NCBI GenBank assembly: GCA_949287505.1
Contig: CASEGX010000078.1
Coordinates: forward strand, 1-34,321
Direction: 5' to 3'
DNA: 34,321 bases
From: an uncultured Spirochaetales bacterium
GTDB taxonomy: Bacteria > Spirochaetota > Spirochaetia > Sphaerochaetales > Sphaerochaetaceae
Shown: in pieces, positions 1-6,446 of the stretch
Numbering within the stretch: position 1 is the first letter of the stretch
How the letters are laid out: every line of letters begins with the position of its first letter
The notes under the pieces: model-generated
The model's database searches: none
Told to the model about the DNA's origin: nothing
What the model saw: the letters and a program-made list of their open reading frames with translations, nothing else
Translations under genes and position numbers: made by a program

Positions 1-326
1 CCCGGATCAAGGGCATGCTCGGCATCGATGAATGCCGCGATTCCGCCAAGCTTCTGGCTTTCTGCAATGGCATGTAGGGCAAGAGTGGTCTTTCCAGAGG
101 ATTCTGGTCCGTAAATCTCTATTATCCTTCCCTTAGGATAACCTCCAACTCCCAGAGCCTCATCAAGCATGATGGATCCGGATGGGATAACCTCCACATC
201 CAGTGTCTCCTTGTTATCCCCGAGCTTCATCAGGGAGCCCTTTCCGAACTGCTTGTCTATCTGAAGACGTGCAGCCTCCAGTGCTTCGCGCTTGCCTTTA
301 TTATCTGTATCAGAGATCTTAGCCAC
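1..326 (-). CDS. recA: Recombinase RecA (N-terminal part, cut by window edge)
   Basis: The first 108 codons of RecA, the ATP-dependent strand-exchange protein of homologous recombination and, where present, the SOS co-protease. The start is GTG at 326-324, preceded six bases upstream by GGAGG (337-333). The N-terminal helix ([20 protein letters not shown]) is followed by the [22 protein letters not shown] region and the Walker A box GPESSGKTT (about 72-110 on the plus strand). The segment ends in [10 protein letters not shown], all characteristic of RecA. No ATG fits as a start; the first in-frame ATG lies inside the conserved N-terminal helix region. The gene lies 43 bases downstream of dtd and may be co-transcribed with rpe-dtd, but the short gap also holds a possible promoter and a palindrome. 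The 3' part lies outside the window. Identification is secure. Confidence 0.97.
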   Translation of the reverse strand, partial: MAKISDTDNKGKREALEAARLQIDKQFGKGSLMKLGDNKETLDVEVIPSGSIMLDEALGVGGYPKGRIIEIYGPESSGKTTLALHAIAESQKLGGIAAFIDAEHALDP

Positions 327-340
327 TTAATACCTCCACT

Positions 341-373
341 AATATATACGCAGCAGACTGCTGTTTCCGTCAG
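341..373 (-). promoter_or_regulatory. Possible recA promoter with 13-bp palindrome in the spacer
   Basis: Read on the minus strand, the gap before recA contains CTGACG (373-368, four of six matches to TTGACA) and TATATA (348-343), 19 bases apart. An odd palindrome, CAGCAG-A-CTGCTG on the plus strand, lies at 351-363 inside the spacer. A repressor bound there would block the promoter, so a LexA-type operator is one reading. The -35 is weak and overlaps the dtd stop codon. The predicted start of transcription would fall in or near the Shine-Dalgarno sequence, so this is only a candidate. Confidence 0.3.
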
Positions 374-828
374 CTTCTGTGAGGAAAACATGCAGAGTCC
401 AGAATAAAAGTCACTGGACCATCATTAATATAGCTTATTTCCATATGAGCGCCGAATACACCGCACTGGACGTTAAGACCCATAGCACGCAGCATATCAG
501 CAGCATCTGAATATATCCTCTCGGCTCTTTCCGGTTTTTCCGCAACATCGAAGGAAGGCCTGTTCCCATGATAAACATCTGCAGAAAGCGTGAACTGGCT
601 GATGAAGAGAACGGAAGCGCCGCTTTCCATCACGGAGCGGTTCATTTTCCCGTTCTCATCCTCAAAGCAGCGCAGTCTGACAATCTTTTCGAGAAACCGG
701 GGAAGGATGGAAAGGTCATCATCTTTATCGACGCTGAAGTAAATCAGAAGGCCTTTGCCGATTTCACCTGTTATCCTTCCGTCAACCATGCACGATGCAT
801 TCAGGACTCTTTGTATGACCGCTTTCAT
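370..828 (-). CDS. dtd: D-aminoacyl-tRNA deacylase (DTD)
   Basis: A 152-residue protein of the DTD1 family, which hydrolyses D-aminoacyl-tRNA (and Gly-tRNAAla) to keep D-amino acids out of translation. The two family signature motifs are both present: SQFTLSA, and the Gly-Pro motif in NDGPVTF near the C-terminus. The length is normal (about 145-150 residues), and the N-terminus MKAVIQRVLNASCMVDG is typical. Its ATG (828-826) overlaps the rpe stop codon in an ATGA arrangement, which suggests translational coupling. recA follows after 43 bases. No odd features seen. Confidence 0.97.
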   Translation of the reverse strand: MKAVIQRVLNASCMVDGRITGEIGKGLLIYFSVDKDDDLSILPRFLEKIVRLRCFEDENGKMNRSVMESGASVLFISQFTLSADVYHGNRPSFDVAEKPERAERIYSDAADMLRAMGLNVQCGVFGAHMEISYINDGPVTFILDSACFPHRS

Positions 829-1490
829 TCCACCAGGCCCTCGAGCTCATGCAGGAATCCGCCTTTGTCGTCCTCTGAGAAGAAAGATGTTCCCATGATT
901 GCAAGGTCAAGCCCGTTAAGATAGAGCTCCCGGATATTCTTCTTCCCGATTCCGCCATCGGCTCCGATGATATATCTCAGCCCACCGTCCGTACGCCTGG
1001 AATCCAGTTCCTGGATCTTGTCTATCATCTGCGGAATGAAACGCTGCCCGCCCCATCCTGGGTTTACGGTCATCACAAGAACGCTGTCAACTATAGGCAG
1101 TACGCTTTCAATAAAAGAGACCGGAGTGCCCGGATTTATGGCAACACCCGCATCCTTTCCGCTTTCTTTGATCATGGAAAGGACCCTCCAGAGATGTCTT
1201 GTTGATTCAGCATGGACAGTGATCATATCCGCACCGGCTTTTATGAATCTCTCGATATGCTTCTCCGGATTCTCTATCATCAAATGAATATCAAAGACAA
1301 GATCCGAAAGAGGCCGCAGATCCTCTACGAATTTGGCTCCGAACGTGATCTCCGGGACGAATGACCCATCCATGATATCGAAATGAGCGTAATCAGCACC
1401 GGAAGCTGCAATGATTGACAGCTCCTCCCCTGCTCTGGAGAAGTCTCCACCAAGCAGTGAGGGCGAGAACATCAGGCTTCTCTGTTTCAT
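825..1490 (-). CDS. rpe: Ribulose-phosphate 3-epimerase
   Basis: A 221-residue TIM-barrel enzyme that interconverts D-ribulose 5-phosphate and D-xylulose 5-phosphate in the pentose phosphate pathway. It shows FSPSLLGGDF at the N-terminus, HFDIMDGSFVP (metal and catalytic residues H36 and D38), DIHLMIENP, MTVNPGWGGQRF, the GADGGI phosphate loop and a C-terminal MGTSFF. The reading frame extends upstream to 1817, but the family N-terminus fits ATG 1490 (MKQRSLMFSPS). A second candidate is ATG 1472 (MFSPS), preceded by GAGAAG. Because a promoter -10 lies only eight bases before 1490, the choice between a leaderless and a short-leader start is open. The stop overlaps the dtd start. Confidence 0.95.
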   Translation of the reverse strand: MKQRSLMFSPSLLGGDFSRAGEELSIIAASGADYAHFDIMDGSFVPEITFGAKFVEDLRPLSDLVFDIHLMIENPEKHIERFIKAGADMITVHAESTRHLWRVLSMIKESGKDAGVAINPGTPVSFIESVLPIVDSVLVMTVNPGWGGQRFIPQMIDKIQELDSRRTDGGLRYIIGADGGIGKKNIRELYLNGLDLAIMGTSFFSEDDKGGFLHELEGLVE

Positions 1491-1497
1491 ACAGTGG

Positions 1498-1527
1498 AGT
1501 ATAGCACATATGGCGCTTTCATTCCAA
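1498..1527 (-). promoter_or_regulatory. Sigma70-type promoter of rpe-dtd(-recA)
   Basis: On the minus strand TTGGAA (1527-1522) and TATACT (1503-1498) are separated by 18 bases. Transcription would start near 1491, directly at the ATG at 1490 or 19 bases before the ATG at 1472. The -10 matches consensus in five of six positions and the -35 in four. Confidence 0.5.
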
Positions 1528-1539
1528 AGCAGATTCGAT

Positions 1540-1568
1540 TTGCCAAACCGGTTTTGATATGGTATATT
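1540..1568 (+). promoter_or_regulatory. Sigma70-type promoter of the long greA gene
   Basis: TTGCCA (1540-1545) and TATATT (1563-1568) are separated by 17 bases, each matching consensus in five of six positions. Transcription would start near 1575, giving a leader of about 70 bases that ends in AAGGAG (1635-1640) seven bases before ATG 1648. The rest of this 157-base divergent gap (1491-1647) holds the rpe promoter and only a weak GCAGG/CCTGC inverted repeat near 1584-1600. Confidence 0.6.
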
Positions 1569-1647
1569 CAGAATAGATCCGAGCAGGGATAATGCCTGCC
1601 CGGCTTTTATTTTACAGTCTGAATGCTGATTCAGAAGGAGAATATGA

Positions 1648-4383
1648 ATGATAGACTTCAAGCAGTTGCTCAGCAATGAGAAAAATCTTGGGAAGAATCC
1701 GGCAGCCGCATACAAAGTGTCTGCATTTGAGAATATAGATAAAGAACTTATTGCCATCGAGGATGATGACAGGAAATATGACCTCAGGGATGAAGCAAAG
1801 AAAGAGCTTGAGAACAATGAGGATTCACTTATCCTGAGCTATATTGCCGGCAGGATAGGCATCCTTCTGCGTCCCCATGAGTACAACATGAGACTTAACA
1901 ACCTCCTCCTGTCCTTCTATGAGGCGGGAAACTGGGATGTGGTCAAGTATATCGGTGCCATCATCCTCTCCGCAGGCGAATCATCAAAGGCACTCCGTGT
2001 GCTCGGTGATGTTGCGGACCTGCAGGGAGATGAGGAGAAGAAATGGGATTACTATGAGCGTCTTGTCAAATCCGACAGCACCGATAAGGAGATAATCACC
2101 GTGGTCGCTGATCACTTCGAGGAGTCGGGTGACAAGCAGAAGGCCATGAATTATTACCAGAGAGCACTTCTCCGTCTCCAGAAGACCGATGATGAGGCCC
2201 ATATCAAGGAACTTTTCCAGAAACTCCTCGATAACGGCAGAAGCGGTTATCCTTTCTATTCATCATTCGTGGAGAAGGAAACGGAAAGAAATCCTCAGCT
2301 CGCTCTTGAGCTTTACAGGCTTCTTCTTGCCGCGCTTCTTAAGGAAAAGAATGCCTACCAGGAGACTTCATCCGAGTATAGAAGGAATATCGACAATACA
2401 ATTGAGATTGCAAGACGTATGCTGACAATCGCTCCGGATGACCAGGATACGAGAAAAACACTTGTAGAGGCCCTTTCTCTCAAGTACAAGAACTCACAGC
2501 GCCTTGATGAGTGTCTCAGGCATCACAACATACTCTCCTCTTCCAAGGATCCGGTTAAAGTCCTTGATGAATTCGAGAGGGATATCTCCTTCTCTGCCAA
2601 TACATATGTACTGCAGAAGGCAACACGCCGTGTAGGCCTGATCGTAGGGGTAGCAAACCGCACTGTGACAGTCCGCTACAGCGCAGCGGATACGCAGGAG
2701 ATAAAGCTTGAGAGTGCATTCGATGCTCTCACACCGCTTTCAAAGCAGCATATGAGGGCAATCAAGAAGGGTGTCCCTGCTGCCAAGATCAAAGCAAAGA
2801 TCCTCGGAGAAGGAGGCGTTGCATGGCTTGTGCGTACACTCCTCTTTTCAGCACAGGACAACAAGGAGACTCTGAAGGAGATGAAGGCTGATGTCGTTCC
2901 GTCAATCCTCACGGATAATGAATGGAAGAACATCACCGACAGCATCAAGACAGAGCTCCGGGAGAACAGCTACATAAGGATCATCCCGGGTGCAACTGAT
3001 ACATACCAGCTTACAGCTTATCCATCGACTCCGGAGGAAAAGCAGCTCTATGTATTCCGCAACGAGACAAGTTTCTACGGCAAGGTGAATGCGGCGCTCA
3101 CAGCTCTTTCCATTCCGGGAATCGAGAAATCCTCCGATGCATTCATGGAGATGGTTTCCTATTTCCAGGATCAGCTCAGCGCAGAAAAGAATCCGCTTTC
3201 AGAGCGCATTGCAGCGGTTCTTCTCCTTGACTATCTCTCGGAGAAGGAAGTTCCTGTCACATTCGATGTATCCTTTGAGAGTCTCTATCATGATCTCGAT
3301 GAGAGCGAGAAGAAGGATGTTTTCGCCGCTATTGACAATACAGTCCTCAAAAAGGAGTTCGTCGATCATCTCATCGATGCAGACAAGAGCATTGCTGCGG
3401 GAACGCTTGTGAACATCTTCCCGATCTACATCAGCTCATACATTCCCTCCAAGCTGAGAAGGCTTAACAAGGGTGCTGACTACTATGCGCTGATCAAGCG
3501 CTCCGTAGAGTCCTTCAGAGACTGTATCCCTGCCTTCATATTCTTCTCATGCGAGGCGAATCTCTCCGATCAGGATCTCTGGAAAGCTGATATCACGAAG
3601 GAACAGATATTCCGCACCAAGCTTCTTGCCCTTTCACATGTAACGAAGGCACAGAGCACTGCAGAGACCAAGAAGAACATAAAGGTACTCAGGAAGAATC
3701 TTGTTGAAGATGGCGCAATCGCCTCTTTCATCAAATCTGCATCCAAGGAAGAGATTGAGGAACTGAGACCGCTCATACTCTTCAATGAAGGACTTGAGAC
3801 AGAGGAGAAAGCCGCGCTTAAGAGTGCAATTCTCTCACGCTTCCCCGACTTCGATTTCAATGAGGCAAAAAAGGAGGCTCCGAAGCCATCCAGTCCGAAA
3901 GTCGTTTCCGGTTTCCTCTGCACTCAGAGAAGCTATGACAAGAAGAAGGAAGAGCTTAAGGATATCAACACAGTGCAGATGCCAGAGATCCTTAAGGAGA
4001 TCAACTTCGCCCGTGAGCTTGGAGACCTCAGGGAAAACAGCGAGTATCAGTACGCAAAGGAGCATAAGAGAGAGCTTGAGAGAAGAATCGGAGAGCTCAA
4101 CAATGATCTTGCTACTGTCCGCGTCATGACACCTCAGGATGTGCTTCCAGGCCTTATCGGATTCGGAACCAAGGTAAGGCTGCAGGACAGGATAAACGGC
4201 GGCGAGGTTGTCTATACATTCATGGGAAGATGGGAGTCCGAGCCTGAGAAAGGTATCATTGACTTCAATGCGCCTCTTGGACAGCATCTCGTGAATCACA
4301 AGACAGGTGATGATGTCAGGTTTGAGATCAATGAACGCCAGTATGACTTCACAGTCCTCTCAATCGAACCTGTAGAATTCTGA
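1648..4383 (+). CDS. greA: Long transcription elongation factor GreA with N-terminal helical/TPR-like extension
   Basis: A 911-residue protein. The last 156 residues (about 756-911) form a complete GreA. They contain the coiled-coil finger with the tip motif ELGDLRENSEYQYAKE, whose acidic residues D793 and E796 correspond to those that hold catalytic Mg2+ at the RNA polymerase active site and trigger cleavage of backtracked RNA. A C-terminal FKBP-like domain follows. Residues 1-300 are rich in paired amphipathic helices (for example SSKALRVLGDVADLQGDEEK and KQKAMNYYQRALLRLQKTDD) resembling TPR repeats. Residues 300-750 are mostly helical and unassigned. Ordinary GreA has about 158 residues. 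Long GreA proteins of about 900 residues are, as I recall, usual in Borrelia and Treponema, so this is probably a lineage-specific fusion rather than an error. The start is supported by AAGGAG at 1635-1640. It has its own promoter and terminator. Confidence 0.93.
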   Translation: MIDFKQLLSNEKNLGKNPAAAYKVSAFENIDKELIAIEDDDRKYDLRDEAKKELENNEDSLILSYIAGRIGILLRPHEYNMRLNNLLLSFYEAGNWDVVKYIGAIILSAGESSKALRVLGDVADLQGDEEKKWDYYERLVKSDSTDKEIITVVADHFEESGDKQKAMNYYQRALLRLQKTDDEAHIKELFQKLLDNGRSGYPFYSSFVEKETERNPQLALELYRLLLAALLKEKNAYQETSSEYRRNIDNTIEIARRMLTIAPDDQDTRKTLVEALSLKYKNSQRLDECLRHHNILSSSKDPVKVLDEFERDISFSANTYVLQKATRRVGLIVGVANRTVTVRYSAADTQEIKLESAFDALTPLSKQHMRAIKKGVPAAKIKAKILGEGGVAWLVRTLLFSAQDNKETLKEMKADVVPSILTDNEWKNITDSIKTELRENSYIRIIPGATDTYQLTAYPSTPEEKQLYVFRNETSFYGKVNAALTALSIPGIEKSSDAFMEMVSYFQDQLSAEKNPLSERIAAVLLLDYLSEKEVPVTFDVSFESLYHDLDESEKKDVFAAIDNTVLKKEFVDHLIDADKSIAAGTLVNIFPIYISSYIPSKLRRLNKGADYYALIKRSVESFRDCIPAFIFFSCEANLSDQDLWKADITKEQIFRTKLLALSHVTKAQSTAETKKNIKVLRKNLVEDGAIASFIKSASKEEIEELRPLILFNEGLETEEKAALKSAILSRFPDFDFNEAKKEAPKPSSPKVVSGFLCTQRSYDKKKEELKDINTVQMPEILKEINFARELGDLRENSEYQYAKEHKRELERRIGELNNDLATVRVMTPQDVLPGLIGFGTKVRLQDRINGGEVVYTFMGRWESEPEKGIIDFNAPLGQHLVNHKTGDDVRFEINERQYDFTVLSIEPVEF

Positions 4384-4402
4384 TTCAGGAAAAACAGCAA
4401 AA

Positions 4403-4445
4403 GCCCCTAAGCGATCCGGAAGGAGAACTTAGGGTTTTCTTTTTT
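4403..4445 (+). terminator. Rho-independent terminator after greA
   Basis: CCCTAAG (4405-4411) pairs with CTTAGGG (4428-4434) and is followed by a T-rich run (4435-4445). It begins 22 bases after the greA stop and isolates greA from the next gene. Confidence 0.8.
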
Positions 4446-4502
4446 CTCCGGATTCCAGCATTTCCATGTTAGACTGACACAAACATATAATGAGGTGATA
4501 CT

Positions 4503-5144
4503 GTGAAGTATATCTGTTCTGTCTGTGGATATGTCTATGATGAAGAAGCAGAGGGCATCCCATTTGATTCCCTTCCGGATGATTGGTCATGCCCGATGTG
4601 TAAAGCCCCTAAGTCGCTTTTCGAGAAGGAAGAGATGAAAGACGAACCGTCTTCATCCCGGAAGGAGAGCGTCATCGATGATGATATGGAGAAGCTTCCT
4701 GCTGGAGTTCTTGCCGCGATATTCTCCAACCTCTCCAGAGGTGCCGAGAAACAATACAAGGAAAGAGAGAAAGAGCTTTTCTCCGTCATCGCTTCCTACT
4801 TCACGGCATCAGTGCCTCCTGTTGAGGATCCCTCTTCATCTTCAATCTCATCATTATTGGAAGAGGATCTGTCAGTCCTCTACCCTGAGATAAAGGAAAG
4901 AGCGGGAGCTGTATCAGACAGGGGGACACTGAGAGTCACTGTATGGGGCGAGAAAGTCTCTCGGATAGTGTCAGCAATCCTGGCGCGCTATGAAAAGGAA
5001 GGCAGCGCATTTCTTGAGGATACGGAGATCTGGGTGTGCAGTATCTGCGGCTTTGTATATATCGGGGACACGCCCCCATCAATCTGCCCTGTCTGCAAGG
5101 TTCCGGACTGGAAATTCGAGAGAATCCAGGGAGGTGCAGTATGA
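4503..5144 (+). CDS. Double-rubredoxin protein with helical middle domain
   Basis: A 213-residue predicted cytoplasmic electron carrier. Residues 1-45 form a classical rubredoxin ([22 protein letters not shown]; iron ligands C5, C8, C30, C33). Residues 175-208 form a second, shorter rubredoxin-like knuckle of the rubrerythrin C-terminal type ([24 protein letters not shown]179, C182, C195, C198). Between them lie about 110 helical, charged residues, including a motif around [17 protein letters not shown], which I cannot assign and which lacks the repeated ExxH di-iron motifs of rubrerythrin. The start is GTG 4503, preceded by GAGGTGAT (4492-4499), an almost perfect anti-SD match. The stop overlaps the next gene's ATG, so the two are coupled. 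Related domains occur, from memory, beside or within FMN-binding glutamate-synthase-like proteins of anaerobes. The partner enzyme is not visible here. Confidence 0.85.
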   Translation: MKYICSVCGYVYDEEAEGIPFDSLPDDWSCPMCKAPKSLFEKEEMKDEPSSSRKESVIDDDMEKLPAGVLAAIFSNLSRGAEKQYKEREKELFSVIASYFTASVPPVEDPSSSSISSLLEEDLSVLYPEIKERAGAVSDRGTLRVTVWGEKVSRIVSAILARYEKEGSAFLEDTEIWVCSICGFVYIGDTPPSICPVCKVPDWKFERIQGGAV

Positions 5145-5761
5145 AGAAGATAGCAGTAAGAAACCTCAGACTCTGTACAAAGGACTGTCTCTGCCTCTAT
5201 GTCTGTCCGACAGGTGCGACAGATACGGAGAACAGCATCATCGATGCTGACAAATGCCTTGGATGCGGATCTTGCAGCGATGCCTGCCCTTCCGGAGCCA
5301 TAAGCATGGTTCCACTTGTGTATCCACCTCAGCAGGTGAAGAGTGAACGGGTCCGGAAAGCGGTTGAACGCCTTGCAGTGAATAAGGCAAAGGAAGAGAA
5401 AACTGCATTGCAGATTGCAGAGCAGACAGAGGATGGGAATCTTCAGAGACTCATGAAGGCGGTGGCAAGATCCTCAAGGCTCGTTGCAGAAGATCTCATG
5501 CGAGAAGGTGGATACATGCTTCCACAGAGCAGTGCCTCGCTCCGCCTCGTGAGGGAGCTGAGAGACAACCCTCCATCTCCGTCCTTTCCTGAAAAGGAAG
5601 CTACAGAAATACTTTCCCGTCTTAAAGCAAACGATGCCAGTACCGATGGAAAGGGAAAATACAGATGCTCTGTATGCTTTTCTGAGTTCGATCTCGATAG
5701 CGGTGAGGAGAAAACCTGTCCGATGTGCCATGCCTCTGATGACAAGCTAGAGAAAATCTGA
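5141..5761 (+). CDS. Ferredoxin-rubredoxin fusion protein (2[4Fe-4S] plus rubredoxin-like knuckle)
   Basis: A 206-residue protein starting at ATG 5141, with AGGGAGGT (5128-5135) five bases upstream and an ATGA overlap with the preceding gene. Residues 8-55 form a bacterial ferredoxin. The second cluster is standard (C39, C42, C45, C49-P). The first has ligands C12, C16, C18 and C22-P, so its second cysteine is shifted by one from the usual CxxCxxCxxxCP. Residues 60-165 are helical and charged, without a family I can name. Residues 173-204 form a rubredoxin-like knuckle ([14 protein letters not shown]176, C179, C193, C196). With the upstream gene it probably forms a dedicated redox relay. The reading frame extends upstream of 5141 inside the previous gene, but only the internal ATG has a good ribosome site. 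Confidence 0.85.
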   Translation: MKKIAVRNLRLCTKDCLCLYVCPTGATDTENSIIDADKCLGCGSCSDACPSGAISMVPLVYPPQQVKSERVRKAVERLAVNKAKEEKTALQIAEQTEDGNLQRLMKAVARSSRLVAEDLMREGGYMLPQSSASLRLVRELRDNPPSPSFPEKEATEILSRLKANDASTDGKGKYRCSVCFSEFDLDSGEEKTCPMCHASDDKLEKI

Positions 5762-5781
5762 ACTCCATCAAGGACAAAGCA

Positions 5782-5807
5782 AACCGCTTCTGGAATCAGG
5801 AGCGGTT
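5782..5807. terminator. Bidirectional stem-loop between convergent genes
   Basis: AACCGCT (5782-5788) pairs with AGCGGTT (5801-5807). With CTG/CAG inside and one T-G pair the stem is about 11 bp, with a GAAT loop. On the minus strand it is followed by TTGCTTTG, so it can terminate the lipoprotein gene. On the plus strand the tail is less T-rich. It sits midway between the two convergent stop codons. Confidence 0.6.
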
Positions 5808-5832
5808 CATCATCATAACAGTAAAAGAATAC

Positions 5833-6432
5833 TTAATCTGCAACAGCCGGAACCAAGCCAACCCCGACTGCTTTCACTGTTGTCTCTATATACCTGTCAT
5901 CAGTGAAATCGACAACATATGAAGGGAATACGACAAATGCAGCGCCCTTCGACCAGGCATCCTGTATCATGTCAGCTATGGCGTTTGCAAGCGATACATC
6001 ATAGGGATCGATTCCTTCCATGGAAATGGAATCCATAGCAGAGCCTTCATTCTCTACAAGCCTGCCATACATGTGAGTGTCGCCATCCTCCGGATTGTCC
6101 GCATTCACACGCCCTTTGCCTTCAACAGTTCCGACTATCTCATATATGCCGTTTCCGAGATCTTCCGGTGTAAGCACAAACAGGGAACGCAGCGGCATCA
6201 TGCTCTCCCCTCCCGGCATTGTATCACCGGAAGGTACAAACATCGGTGTCACATTCTCCTTTCCGGGAACAGGGGGCTCTGCTTTCTCTTTGAACTTGTA
6301 ATCAGGAACTTCCAGCTCCCTTTCTTCAGGAGTGTAGGATGAAACTGTGTCAGAGCTCTCAACAGTAGTGCAGGATGCCAGAAAAATGGCAGCAACGAGC
6401 AACAGGGAAAACAAATATACTGATTTTCTCAT
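5833..6432 (-). CDS. Hypothetical lipoprotein
   Basis: A 199-residue protein with a clear lipoprotein signal: positively charged MRKS, a hydrophobic stretch VYLFSLLLVAAIF, then the lipobox LASC with C21 as the predicted acylated residue. The start ATG 6432 has GGAG six bases upstream; ATG 6444 is an alternative but lacks a ribosome site. The mature part begins with an acidic linker, then a Pro/Met/Gly-rich stretch (about 60-80), then a C-terminal region (about 145-190) with SLANAIADMIQDAWSKGAAFVVFPSYVVDF, which resembles small alpha/beta lipoprotein domains. I do not recognise a named family. It lies 14 bases downstream of the outer-membrane protein gene and shares its transcript, so the two may work together in the outer membrane. 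Confidence 0.8.
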   Translation of the reverse strand: MRKSVYLFSLLLVAAIFLASCTTVESSDTVSSYTPEERELEVPDYKFKEKAEPPVPGKENVTPMFVPSGDTMPGGESMMPLRSLFVLTPEDLGNGIYEIVGTVEGKGRVNADNPEDGDTHMYGRLVENEGSAMDSISMEGIDPYDVSLANAIADMIQDAWSKGAAFVVFPSYVVDFTDDRYIETTVKAVGVGLVPAVAD

Positions 6433-6446
6433 ATCATTCTCCATTA

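Noticed and set aside
1584-1600. GCAGG/CCTGC inverted repeat in the greA leader as a riboswitch or operator
   Set aside because: Only a five-base stem without T tract or conserved aptamer features.
1498-1817. N-terminal extension of the rpe frame up to 1817
   Set aside because: It overlaps the start of greA and both divergent promoters, and its sequence is not like any RPE N-terminus.
3835-4299. Open frame of 154 codons on the minus strand inside greA, with other long antisense frames
   Set aside because: It lies opposite the conserved GreA domain, has no recognisable motif and no promoter or ribosome site; it is a shadow of the real gene.
4486-4491. Perfect TATAAT just before the double-rubredoxin gene, as a promoter -10
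   Set aside because: No acceptable -35 lies 15-19 bases upstream (CTGACA at 4474-4479 is only six bases away), and its start of transcription would remove the excellent GAGGTGAT ribosome site. Probably chance.
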